This document shows, piece after piece, positions 36,966 to 47,535 of a DNA stretch of 64,000 nucleotides. Within the stretch, counting starts at the first letter, position 1. The number at the start of each line of letters is the position of its first letter. Location of the stretch: assembly GCA_024234895.1 (NCBI GenBank), contig JACKNJ010000013.1, positions 20,027-84,026 on the forward strand, read 5' to 3'. The position numbers and the translations under genes are program-made. The notes under the pieces were generated by a model. The model was given only the letters and a program-made list of their open reading frames with translations, ran no database searches and was not told the DNA's origin. The DNA is from Gammaproteobacteria bacterium. GTDB lineage: Bacteria > Pseudomonadota > Gammaproteobacteria > JACKNK01.

Positions 36966-38702
36966 TCAGGAACTCCCGTCGAGCGCCGCGCTGAGACGGA
37001 TCAGTTCAACAAGGCCGGCCCGCTGCACGCTGTCGCGATCCCCCAGCGCGTTGCTGGCGAGGTCGATCATCGCGGCATAGTCCAGGCCGTTCAGATATCG
37101 CCCCCCGCGCAGACGTTCGCCGAACGCGGCGACCGCGGCAGCGAAGCGGAACGCATCGTCGGTCGCGGCCAGATCGGACGCGATCGCGTTTGCATCGATG
37201 GCCCGGGACAGCAACACGCTGGTGTCGGCCCCGACCGGCTTGTAGCGCAGCTTCAGGTGCGCGAGTTCGTTCGAGGTGTCCGCTTGCGGCGCGGGCTTGC
37301 GGTCCACGTAGCGCAGCGGATCGATCGCCGGCGTGGCGTCGGTCAGGGTGAGTTCGTACAGCGCGGTCACCGAGTGGCCGGCGCCGATGTCGCCGGCGTC
37401 GACCTGGTCGTTGTTGAAGTCCTCGCGGGCGAGCAGGCGGTTCTGATAGCCGATCAGGCGATATTCGGCGACCCGCGCCGGGTTGAACTCGATCTGGATC
37501 TTCACGTCGCGGGCCACGGTTTGCAGGGTGGCGCCGAGTTCATCGACCAGAACCTTGCGCGCCTCCATCAGGCTGTCGATGTAGGCATGATTGCCGTCGC
37601 CCTTGTCGGCCAGCTGCTCCATCAGGTGATCGTTGTAGTTGCCGCTGCCGAAGCCCAGCGTGGTCAGCGCGATGCCGCCGCGACGCTCGCGTTCGATCAG
37701 ATCGATCAGGGCATCGTGGTCGACGGTGCCGACGTTGAAATCCCCGTCGGTGGCGATCAACACCCGGTTGATGCCGCCCTCGATGTAGGCCTCCCGGGCC
37801 TGGTCGTAGGCCAGCCGGAGTCCGGATGCGCCGTTGGTGGAACCGCCGGCGTGGAGGTTCTCCAGCGCCGCGCCGATGGTAGCGGTCTTGTCGCCGGGCG
37901 TCGGGGCCAGCACGACGCCGCTGGCGCCGGCGTAGACCACGAGGCTGACGCGGTCATCGGCGCGGAGTTGACGGGTCAGCAGGCGCAGCGAGCGTTTCAG
38001 CAACGGCAGCTTGTCCGGCGCGTTCATGGAACCGGACACGTCCACCAGGAACACGAGATTGGCGGCGGGACGCTGCTCACGCGGCGGTTCCCAGGCCTTG
38101 ATGCCGATGCGCAGCAGCCGGGTGTTGGCGTTCCACGGCGTCGGACCGACCTGGGTGTGAACCGCGAATGGCGTGTTCGGGCCGTCGGGGCCGGCGTCCG
38201 CATAATCGAAGTAGTTGATCAGCTCCTCGACCCGTACCGCGTCCTTTGGCGGCAGACGCCCGTCATTCAGGAAGCGCCGCACGTTCGCGTAGCTGGCGGT
38301 GTCGACGTCGATGCTGAAGGTCGACACCGGGTTTTCGGCGACCCGCTGCAAGGGGTTCTCGTCGAAATGTGCGTAGTTCTCACGGTCGGCGGGTTCCCGG
38401 ACGTGCCGGTAGTCGGCGGTCTGGAGCGACTCCATCGCCATGAGGTGCGGCGACGGCAGACCTTTCGCGAGCTGCATGCGGGATTCGCTGGCGCGGCGGG
38501 CGGCGACGGCGGTCTCCCGGGCTGCCTGCTCGTTGGCCTGCTCGGCAGCCTGCTCGGTGGCGATTGGCGCGATCGGCGATGGCCGGCTCAGATCCGCGTG
38601 GTCGCCCGGCGCCGTCTGGACGCAGGCCGTGAGCAGCAACGCGGTGGTCAGGGCGCTCGCGCCGATCAGGGCGAGGCGGGGAAGCGGGTGGGGGTGTCGC
38701 AT
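36966..38702 (-). CDS. VWA-domain lipoprotein (YfbK-like)
   Basis: 578 aa. A lipobox (LLLTAC, Cys27) predicts an anchored lipoprotein. An Ala/Glu/Gln-rich linker (residues ~45-75) leads to a YfbK-type N-domain (VSTFSIDVDTASYANVRRFL) and a von Willebrand A domain with a perfect MIDAS DVSGSMN at D221 and a distal ATDGDFN. The C-terminal third is a DUF3520-like region. The metal-dependent site mediates protein binding in the periplasm. It is divergent from an ECF sigma/anti-sigma pair that probably controls it. Confidence 0.9.
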   Translation of the reverse strand: MRHPHPLPRLALIGASALTTALLLTACVQTAPGDHADLSRPSPIAPIATEQAAEQANEQAARETAVAARRASESRMQLAKGLPSPHLMAMESLQTADYRHVREPADRENYAHFDENPLQRVAENPVSTFSIDVDTASYANVRRFLNDGRLPPKDAVRVEELINYFDYADAGPDGPNTPFAVHTQVGPTPWNANTRLLRIGIKAWEPPREQRPAANLVFLVDVSGSMNAPDKLPLLKRSLRLLTRQLRADDRVSLVVYAGASGVVLAPTPGDKTATIGAALENLHAGGSTNGASGLRLAYDQAREAYIEGGINRVLIATDGDFNVGTVDHDALIDLIERERRGGIALTTLGFGSGNYNDHLMEQLADKGDGNHAYIDSLMEARKVLVDELGATLQTVARDVKIQIEFNPARVAEYRLIGYQNRLLAREDFNNDQVDAGDIGAGHSVTALYELTLTDATPAIDPLRYVDRKPAPQADTSNELAHLKLRYKPVGADTSVLLSRAIDANAIASDLAATDDAFRFAAAVAAFGERLRGGRYLNGLDYAAMIDLASNALGDRDSVQRAGLVELIRLSAALDGSS

Positions 38703-38872
38703 GGCATTGGCTCCGTTTCGGTTGGGTCATTGCTTGAAACGGATCGGCGCGCCAAAAGGGGTTAACCCGCAGAAAAAAAACTTCTGATCCCCGTTGGCAA
38801 CCGGCGTCGCACGTAAGGATCGGCTGGCGGTCGATTAGACTCGCGCCATTGTCCGTTCAGAGGTTCGATCGG

Positions 38873-39418
38873 TTGTCCGAATCGCTTGCCCAGCTCTGGT
38901 TTCGCTATTGCGCCGGGGACGCCGCTGCGTTCGATCGGGTGTATGCGGAGCTGCGCGGGCCCCTGTTCCGCTATGTGAAGCGGCAATGTGGGGGCTGTGA
39001 TCGCAGCGAGGAGCTGTATCAGGAGGTGTGGATGCGGGCGATCGCCGCGCGCGCGAGTTTTGAGGGCGAGCACTTCCGGGCCTGGCTGTTCCGCATCGCG
39101 CATAACCGGGTGGTCGATTTCCATCGCGCCAACGGGCATGACGTCGACGATGACCCCGCCACGGACCTTGATACGTTTGCATCAACGGCTGCGCGTCCGG
39201 ATCACTGGAGCCAGCTGCGCGACTGCGTGGAGCGCCTGTTCGCGATGCTGGCCGCGTTGCCGTTGCCGCAGCGCGATGCCTTCCTGCTCAAGGAGGAGGC
39301 CGGCTTGTCACTGGCGGAGATCGCCGACGCGGCCGGGACCAGCCGGGAGACCGTCAAGAGCCGGCTGCGCTACGCCATGAAGCAATTGCGCGATGGCCTG
39401 GAGGATTGTGATGACTGA
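38873..39418 (+). CDS. ECF-type RNA polymerase sigma factor
   Basis: 181 aa from TTG 38873, which has an AGAGGT site 9 bases upstream; TTG 38849 is an alternative. Sigma region 2 (CDRSEELYQEVWMRAI, FRAWLFRIAHNRVVDFHR) and region 4 (LPLPQRDAFLLKEEAG, SLAEIADAAGTSRETVKSRL) are both complete, with no region 1 or 3. A TAGACT -10 at 38835 is close to the start. The product overlaps the next gene (ATGACTGA), the likely anti-sigma factor. Confidence 0.92.
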   Translation: MSESLAQLWFRYCAGDAAAFDRVYAELRGPLFRYVKRQCGGCDRSEELYQEVWMRAIAARASFEGEHFRAWLFRIAHNRVVDFHRANGHDVDDDPATDLDTFASTAARPDHWSQLRDCVERLFAMLAALPLPQRDAFLLKEEAGLSLAEIADAAGTSRETVKSRLRYAMKQLRDGLEDCDD

Positions 39419-40091
39419 ACACGACGAACGGCTGTCGCGGCTGTATCGCGCTGGGCCGCAGGACTCGCCGGGCGAACTCGCCGATGCCCGGATCCGGCAG
39501 GCGGCGCGTGCGGCGATCACCCCGAGGAAACGTCGGCCACGTTGGCTCGCGCCGTTGGCGACGGCGGCGACGGTGGTGCTCGCGGTCGGTGTGCTGCTGC
39601 GCGTCGGCATCGACGTTTCCCCGCATGCGCCGCCGCCGGACGCGCGTTCCGCGGTTCCCGCACCGGCTCCCACCGACGTGGTGGCGGAACCGATGCCGAC
39701 GATCCGCGACGAGGAGGCGGCATCTGTCCGCCAGGAGTGGCTGGAAAGGGCCAGGCAGACCGAGGCGGAGCGACAGCGGCCGGCAACGGTGGATGCGCCC
39801 CGACGTGCCGCCAAGTCGATGAGCCTGGAAGCGCCGGCGCGTGGGATATCGCCGCCGGGACCGGATTTCGATGAGCAACGTGCCATCGCGCGGCCGCTCG
39901 CCGCGCAAAACCCGGGCCAGGCGTTCGAGCCGGAAGCCTGGTTAGCGCTGGATCGGGATTCGCTGCTGGCGCGCCTGGCGACCGAGCCGGTTTCGGTCTG
40001 GCGTCAGGTCATCACCGCGTTACACGCCGCCGGTCGGCATGACGATGCCGCGTTCGTCGAGGGCCGGGTCGCGGACGATGCTTCCCGTTGA
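39411..40091 (+). CDS. Putative membrane-bound anti-sigma factor
   Basis: 226 aa. The N-terminal ~40 residues are cytosolic and charged (MTEHDERLSRLYRAGPQDSP). One membrane helix follows at about residues 45-66 (WLAPLATAATVVLAVGVLL), then a Pro/Ala-rich and acidic periplasmic stretch. The end is helical (WRQVITALHAAGRHDDAAFVEG). No zinc HxxxCxxC motif is seen, so it is not a ZAS-type anti-sigma. The call rests on coupling to the sigma gene and topology. It may sense the envelope together with the VWA lipoprotein. Confidence 0.72.
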   Translation: MTEHDERLSRLYRAGPQDSPGELADARIRQAARAAITPRKRRPRWLAPLATAATVVLAVGVLLRVGIDVSPHAPPPDARSAVPAPAPTDVVAEPMPTIRDEEAASVRQEWLERARQTEAERQRPATVDAPRRAAKSMSLEAPARGISPPGPDFDEQRAIARPLAAQNPGQAFEPEAWLALDRDSLLARLATEPVSVWRQVITALHAAGRHDDAAFVEGRVADDASR

Positions 40092-40199
40092 GGGCGGCAA
40101 CCGTCTGAAATCTCATGTGTTCCCGATCGTTGCCGATAGTAGTTCGGGCGTCCGTCGCAAACCGCCCCGGACGCGCAACCACCAATCGAGAACAATGAC

Positions 40200-40523
40200 A
40201 TGAACGAAGAACTGGAAGTCCAGATCCGGCGTGTGCTTCAACATTTCGACCATGCGGTCGCCGAGACCAATCGGGAGCGATTCGCGGAGCACATCGGCGA
40301 CGTCAAACGCGAGGATTTCGCCCGAGTGGCATCGGTGATCGCCGAACTGCGTGCCCGCTACATGAAGGTCGTGCTGGACGCCCCGTCACCCGAAAATATG
40401 GATCATCTGGGTGAATGGGCGGGGAAGGTCCACAAGTACCGGTTGGCGTACACCGAAGTCATGTCCGGGTTCACCGAACTGCGCCACGCCCTGGAACGCG
40501 GCTATTTCAGCATCGTGGATTGA
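40200..40523 (+). CDS. Small helical protein of unknown function
   Basis: 107 aa, soluble and nearly all helical, with no cysteine and no membrane helix. It begins MNEELEVQIRRVLQHFDHA and is acidic overall. I do not recognise the family. It stands alone between the anti-sigma gene and a converging small membrane-protein gene. Confidence 0.6.
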   Translation: MNEELEVQIRRVLQHFDHAVAETNRERFAEHIGDVKREDFARVASVIAELRARYMKVVLDAPSPENMDHLGEWAGKVHKYRLAYTEVMSGFTELRHALERGYFSIVD

Positions 40524-40550
40524 GTCCGGCGGGGCACGTGACCGCACGGC

Positions 40551-40865
40551 TCACAGCAGGAACCAGTTGACCAGGAAGTAGATGCTGAGCACGACACTGA
40601 TCAGGAACTGGATCTGGTTCTGCAACCAGTGTTCTTGAATATCGCCGCGCGCGAACAGCAGCAGGCGCGACAGCGCCGAGATGATCGCCAGTAGGCCGAG
40701 TATGCGGCTGGGCATGACCAGCGCCTCGACGTTCGGCACACCGCCTTCGAACACCACCTCTTGATCGGCGAAGTGGAAGCCGACGATGAGCAGGATCAGC
40801 ACGCCGATCATCGCCGAGAACGTGAAATTGGCGATCTGGACGAGGTGGCTTTCGTGTTGGGGCAT
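40551..40865 (-). CDS. Small three-helix membrane protein, unknown function
   Basis: 104 aa. Hydrophobic helices lie at residues ~11-31 (ANFTFSAMIGVLILLIVGF), ~52-71 and ~86-103 (FLISVVLSIYFLVNWFLL). A short acidic loop (ADQEVVFEGGVPNVEAL) separates the first two. It has no recognised motif and converges on the small helical gene at 40200. Confidence 0.6.
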   Translation of the reverse strand: MPQHESHLVQIANFTFSAMIGVLILLIVGFHFADQEVVFEGGVPNVEALVMPSRILGLLAIISALSRLLLFARGDIQEHWLQNQIQFLISVVLSIYFLVNWFLL

Positions 40866-40942
40866 GGCGGATGCCTGCGATGCGTGGGCGTTCGCAACGG
40901 TAGCGCGTTTCGGGAACCCGGTGGGATAGGGAATTGATCACA

Positions 40943-40976
40943 AAAAGAAGGTGAAACGGCGGACCGTTTCACCTCA
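40943..40976 (-). terminator. Minus-strand terminator, second of two
   Basis: Read on the minus strand, AGGTGAAACGG pairs with CCGTTTCACCT over 11 bases around TCCG and is followed by TCTTTTTG. It lies far downstream of flp with no gene directly before it. Confidence 0.75.
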
Positions 40977-41148
40977 ACGTCAACGCGGCCCGTGGGCTGC
41001 GGTTGACGGGACACGATGCCGTTCGACCTACGAACGTCGGACGGTGACCGGCGGACGGGTCTTGGGCATCGGCCTGTGCGCGGTGCATGCGCGTATGGGC
41101 CGGTGTCGGCGGATTGCCGAGGGACTGCGGACGCACGATGTCCGCTGG

Positions 41149-41178
41149 AAAAAAAGGCCCGCGGGATGCGCGGGCCTT
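41149..41178 (-). terminator. Terminator of the flp gene
   Basis: Read on the minus strand, AAGGCCCGCG and CGCGGGCCTT pair around a short loop and are followed by a run of T (A run at 41149-41155 on the plus strand). It lies 45 bases after the flp stop. Confidence 0.85.
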
Positions 41179-41223
41179 CGATTTCCGGCTGCGGGGGAGA
41201 TTGCCTTCCCCCGGCAACTTGCC

Positions 41224-41385
41224 TTATTGCAGCGCGGTGTTGACGGTATCCAGGGTGCCGGTCAGGTTGGTGCCGAGCGTCTGGAAGCCGGCGATCGCGG
41301 CGACCGCGACCAGGGCGGCGATCAGGCCGTATTCGATGGCGGTGGCGCCGGACTCGTCGTTCAGGAAGCGGGTGATGATGTTCAT
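41224..41385 (-). CDS. flp: Flp/Fap-type pilin (Tad pilus), orphan
   Basis: 53 aa, starting at the ATG at 41385 after GGAGAATTGCC. The sequence has a short leader (MNIITRFLND), the Flp signature ESGATAIEYGLIAALVAVA and a C-terminal polar tail, all of normal Flp length. Flp pilins are processed by TadV/CpaA at a Gly just before TAIEYG and form bundled pili. No tad assembly gene is near, so it depends on machinery elsewhere or is a remnant. Confidence 0.92.
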   Translation of the reverse strand: MNIITRFLNDESGATAIEYGLIAALVAVAAIAGFQTLGTNLTGTLDTVNTALQ

Positions 41386-41520
41386 GGCAATTCTCCAGAT
41401 TCGGGGGTGTGATAGCGCGGGTCGGCTGTGCCTTTCCCTTGTCGCGTTTGTAGTGTTGCCCACCGGGGTATCGGGAACTGCGAACGGGTTCTCCGTGTAA
41501 CGCTGGTTTACCTTCAGGCG

Positions 41521-41569
41521 AGATGATCCGTTGGGAGGCGCGATCATCACGCCTTCGAACGGATCATCT
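41521..41569. repeat. 12-bp perfect inverted repeat with an inner stem
   Basis: AGATGATCCGTT (41521-41532) and AACGGATCATCT (41558-41569) are exact inverted copies. Inside them AGGCG/CGCCT can form a second short stem. It lies between the flp start region and the end of the large fusion gene. Confidence 0.7.
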
Positions 41570-41650
41570 GGGTTCAAGCGGCTGCTCGGTAATCCTCGCG
41601 CCCTGGTCCGCCGCGCGCTGGCGATGATTTCGGTGGCCTGGTCCCTGGAT

Positions 41651-44600
41651 TTACCAGCCGAGCTCGATTTCGGGCTCATCGGGCAACACCGCCGTGACCA
41701 GGCGGGTGCCCGGCTCGACGACATACGGCAGGCCATTGACGCGAAGCTCACGGCCATCCCCCAGGCCTGCGACATAGAGCTTTTGCCGACCGGGCGGGAC
41801 GGACAGGCGGATTCCGCCGCCGCTGTCCGAGTTCACGTACACGACCACGGCGGTATCGGTGGCGACCGCGCGGACGCCGGCGTCGCCGCTGGGGAGATTC
41901 AGCAGGGGATTGCTGGCTTCCGCATTCAGACGGGGGCTCAACGCGACCAGGAATTCGTCGTCGACGCGGGGCGCGCCAGGCTGGATCTCGATACGCCAGC
42001 CGCCGATGTCATGCCATTTCGCCGGGTTCACCCCTTGCGCGATGTTGGCGCCGTCGAGGGTGGAGTCGTCGCCGTCGGTTTCGACGTAGAAGCGATAATC
42101 CTCGCCACCGATCAGGCGCAGGGTCGCGTCTTCGGGATAGAGACGTTGGACATCCATCCGGCCGCGTCCGTTTTCCACCACCGCGAAGCTGGCGCGGGTT
42201 TCCAGGATGCCGTTGTCGGCGTTGCCAACCAATACACGGGCATCGCTGACCAGCGGTTTGTTGGCCGTGTGCAGCAGCCACTTCTTGGTGAAGCCGGGGT
42301 CGGTGCTGCTGACCTGGTCGTGGATCAGGACCCGATCTTCGGCGTCGAGATAGAGCAACTCACGCGTGACCTTGCGGACCTTGCCGCCGGTGCCCATCTC
42401 GTCGTACTGGCTGCTGTTGTAGGCATCGGTCAGGTCGGTCGAGATGAAACTGTGCTCACCCGCCGCGTGGCTGAAGCCGAGGATGCGACCGCCCTCATAG
42501 TGCCTGCCCTGGTGGAGATTGGCTTTGAAGTCGTCCACCGAGGTGATCGCGCTGCCGGTCGGCATGACCAGGCGCTGACCACCGTCCGCGACGTTCGGCT
42601 CGAAGCGTGGGTGCGGTTTCACGATCTCGCCCGGGCGCAGGATCAACAGGCTGTTCTTGGCGACGGTACGGATGGAATAGTTGAGACGGTGGTAGGCGAA
42701 GAAATCGCCATAGGTGCCGCTGGTGAGGGCCAACGGCGCCCCCTTGAAGATCGTGAAGTGGCCGGCGTCGTAATGCCCGTGGTGGGCCAGCGAGGCGCCG
42801 GCGCGGAAGCTGATGAAGGTGTCGTCCGGACCCCAGCCGGAGCGGATGTAGGCCAGGTTGAAGGCATCGCGACCGAACAATTCGGTGGTCGGCAGATGCT
42901 GCTTCAAGCCCTCCAGCTCCCACCGCTTGACGTCCGCATACGCCTCGACCGTCGGGTCGTTGAGCAACTGGAAGGTGGCGCGATACCCGCGGTAGTAGCT
43001 TTCGGCGCGGTGCAGCTTCTGCAGGTAGAGCGAATAGTTGGCGAACACGCGATTGCGGGTCACGCCGGCGATGATGTCGATGACCCGGCGGGTCTCGTCC
43101 TTCAGATCGACACGCGGGCCTTCGTCAGCGACCTCGCCGGCGCGGTTGTCCGGGCGGGTGGCGTAGATCATCCACAAGCCGATGCGTTCCAGCGTCGCCC
43201 GAATCCACTCACTGTTGCGGGCATCTTCCAGGCCATTGATGTAGGCGGCGGCGGCCAGCGCGAAGGTGTACGCGCGGCTGTTGATCCAGTAGTTGAACCC
43301 CTCCGGCCAGGCTTCGACGAAGGCGACGGCGCGGGCGGCTTCGACGAAATGCGCCTGCGCGCGCCGCACCATGTCTTCCTTCCAATGCAGATCGGCGTCG
43401 ATGGCGATGGCGATCAGCCAGGCGTTGGAGGCCATGGTCAGACGACCGTGCCAGGCGGAAAGGGAGTTGCCGTCCAGCAGGATCAGATGGTCATTCAGCG
43501 CTTTGATCAGACGCTGCTGGATGGTCGCGCGATGTTCCGCCGTGTAACCCGGTTCGCGATCCAGGAAATCCGCCGCGATCGCCAGTTCCCAGGCGTTGCC
43601 ATACTGATTGCCGCCCGCGCTCGGCGGTTGGATCTGCAGGTTGAGCGCGTTGCCGAGCAGGAAATTGCCCCGTTTTTCGGTGCCGTCGCCAAGCCAGCAG
43701 GTCACCTTGCCGACCAGATCGCTGCTCGTGCAGGGGTCGTAGATCGGGTGTCCCTGTTCCTTCCACAACGCACGTCGCTGAGTGATGACGGCTGGCACGC
43801 TGCGTCCGTCCCAGTCGAACAGGTCGGTGAGCAGGATGCGCGGGTGCAGCGGGCGCGTCCGACCGTCGAACTGGTGATCGGGATACTTGGGCTCCGGCAG
43901 CATCGCGCCGATGAAGCCTTCCGGCTTGAGCCCGACCATCTGTGCGAAGTGCAGGATGACCTGGGTGCGGTCGAGGTCATGGCGCCGCGCGACGTTGACC
44001 GCGGCCACGACGCCGCCCACGGCGAGCACGGCGAACACCGCGCCGATGCGCATCCACAGCGGCTGCGCGCGGAACCCGGCCAGGGCGCGCATCAGGTAAC
44101 CGGCGTTGTCCGTCCGGGGCATGATCGTGCTCGCGGCGAGCGCGGGCTCGGCCGGCAGCAACGCAGCCCAGACCAGCAGGAAGAAAAGCAGCGTGATGCG
44201 CGGGTCGTCGAAGACGTTGCCGAAGAGACCGACCAGCAGGATGCCGCTGAACGCGGCGGCGAGCGGCATCGCGAAGCTGTCGCCGGCGATGAGGCGGCGC
44301 AGCAGCTGCCGGAAGACCACCACGATCAGGATCGACAGCGCGATCACGCCCAGCAGGCCGCCCTCGAACCACGCGTCGATGAACAGATTGTCGATATGCA
44401 GGGCGGAATGGTCGTCGAAGGCATGGAGCCAGTGATCCATGTCGTCCTCGAACCCAGGGTTCGCGATCAGGCCGGCTCCGCTGGCGTCGAGCAACTGGAT
44501 GTCATCCACATCGATGGTGTCGCCGAGACCCCGATTGAGAATGGCGATATCCACCGGTCGGCTGCCCCACCAGTGCAGACGGCCGAGGCCGCTCAGATCG

Positions 44601-46143
44601 ACCGGTTTCTCGTATTCCTGCCACGCATTCTGATTGGCGACCGTCTCGATGCCGATCTGGCGGCACTCGCCCAGCGCGGCGAGCAGGTTGCGCTCGCAGA
44701 TTTCCAGCATGAGCCGACCGCTTTCGCTGTTCGGCGTGCGGGCGCGAAGACGCAGCAACGTCTGGCCAGCGGCGTCGATGTCCAGGCGTTGACGGATGGC
44801 GAGACCGGGGCGCTCGTTGCCGCCCGCCCGACCCATGCGCAGGAAGGCGTTGCCATCGATGTCGAAGGTGTATTGGAAGGTGCTGGGCGCGATGTTGGCG
44901 TCCACGTCATGCCACAGCCGCGCGCGCGGGTAGGCACCCTTGCCGGCGCCGATCAGCCAGGTCAGCGGCGCATCCGGCAGGCTGTCCATGGCCTGGATGG
45001 AGCGTTTCAGCGGAACGCCGAGATCACTGCGCAACGTGTCCGTGAAATTGTTCAACAGGCCGCCACGCACGGCGAAGCCCAGTCCGCCGAGCAGACTCAC
45101 GCTGAGCACGCCCAGCACGAACCAGGCCGGCCCGGACAGCGGCGTGCGTCCGGTTGTCGGCGGGTGGCGCGCCGCAGCAGCCAGAATCCGGTCAGCAGGA
45201 TGGTGACCATCCCGATCAGAACCAGCCGTTCGGCACTGGTCGGCGCCACCACCACGAAGTAGAGCGCGCCGAGGGTCAGCAGAACGCCCAGCATCGGCAG
45301 CGCGCGTTGCAGCCGGGTGTCGCGCCAGTACAGGAACAGCGCGGGCAGGAACCCGGCACTCATCGCCACGAAGGCGTGCAGGCTGGCACCGCCGTCATGC
45401 ATCGCGGCAAACAGCCCGGTCAGGCGGTAACCGCTCCACAGGTCGAGGAAGCCGGTGAAGCCGAGTCGCTCCCAGAGCACGCTGACGAGGGCCACCGCCA
45501 GTCCCGCCAGCAGGCCCGCCGCCAGCAGCAAGGCGGGGAATCGCTGCGCGCGCGCGCCTGCTGCAGCAATGGCAGCAACAGCAGTGCGAACAGGAAACCC
45601 TTGGCGACGCGTAAGGCGTTGTAGGAACTCAGATAATCCGCGAAGACCACGAGCCCGGAGCGGCAGCGCGCCGCGCAGGGTGAACAGGGCCTGAACCGCG
45701 ATCAGCAGGGCGAACAGGCGTTTACCGCCCGCTCCGAAATCGGCGGTGAAACGCCACGGTTCCTTGTGCCACAGCCCCATCGCGATGGTCGCGAGCACGA
45801 AATTGTCGAAGCCGGTCCAGAGCAGGCGACCGGAGTACGGCGTCAGGTCGAGGCCCGCGACCAGCACCGGCAACACCAGCAGCCAGGTCGACGGGCGCCA
45901 CCACAGCAGGGCGACGTAGGCCGCCAGACCGGCCAGCAGGGGCAGGGTGGCGACCGGAAAGTCGATCAGACCCCAGACCGCGAACAGCAGCAGGGCGATG
46001 CCGAGCCCGCGTCGCGCGAGCAGCATTACCGCGGCGGCTTGACCATCGCTGCGGGAATGAGGACGCCGCCCGGAGCGGTGGCGGTGCGAGCGGTGACGGT
46101 CGGAAGACGGGGCGTGATGGTGGCTTTCAGTGGACTCGGACAT
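41651..46143 (-). CDS. O-antigen-ligase/Wzy-like membrane domain fused to a heparinase II/III-like domain (apparent frameshifts)
   Basis: One gene of about 1,497 codons, in three reading frames. The first ~330 residues have a His/Arg/Ser-rich cytosolic tail, then many membrane helices (for example ALLLFAVWGLIDFP). A large loop of ~150 residues is beta-rich and CBM-like (FLRMGRAGGNERPGLAIRQR; WWGSRPVDIAI). The Wzy/ligase signature HIDNLFIDAWFEGGLLG follows, with more helices (LFFLLVWAALLPAE; RIGAVFAVLAVGGVV), then a ~780-residue heparinase-type region with the catalytic-type HHGHYDAGHFTIFKG and SGTYGDFFAYHRLNYSIR. Frames change near 45660, 45550 and 45165 (net one base missing). Whether it polymerises/ligates and trims the same glycan is inference. 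Confidence 0.72.
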
Positions 46144-46315
46144 GGTGCTCGTTCATCGTTTGCCGAGCCGGGACACTACACCAGCGCGAGCCGTTTTTGC
46201 TGCGTCGATGCGCCGTTGTCTGGGCCAGCCCACAAGCTCAATGGGTTCCGGTTCCGACAGCCCGGCAAGACAGGCGCTATCATGCGCGGCATCTCCGAAA
46301 CACCGTCACCGACCC

Positions 46316-47527
<1,212 letters not shown>

Positions 47528-47535
<8 letters not shown>

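Larger units (their letters stand above)
40866..41223. other. Spacer with two minus-strand terminators, possible small RNA
   Basis: No gene is seen in this 358-base gap. A minus-strand terminator of the flp gene lies at 41149-41178, and a second lies at 40949-40974. The ~170 bases between them could encode a small minus-strand RNA. No promoter is obvious. Confidence 0.35.

Noticed and set aside
41531..45262. 1,243-codon plus-strand open frame opposite the large fusion gene
   Set aside because: Repetitive Asp/Gln/Arg/Ala-rich product without motifs, antisense to recognisable membrane and lyase domains.
45097..46143. A separate short membrane-protein gene ending at 45097
   Set aside because: The frame ends in non-hydrophobic, out-of-frame sequence; conserved helices continue in another frame, so this is the front of the frameshifted fusion gene.
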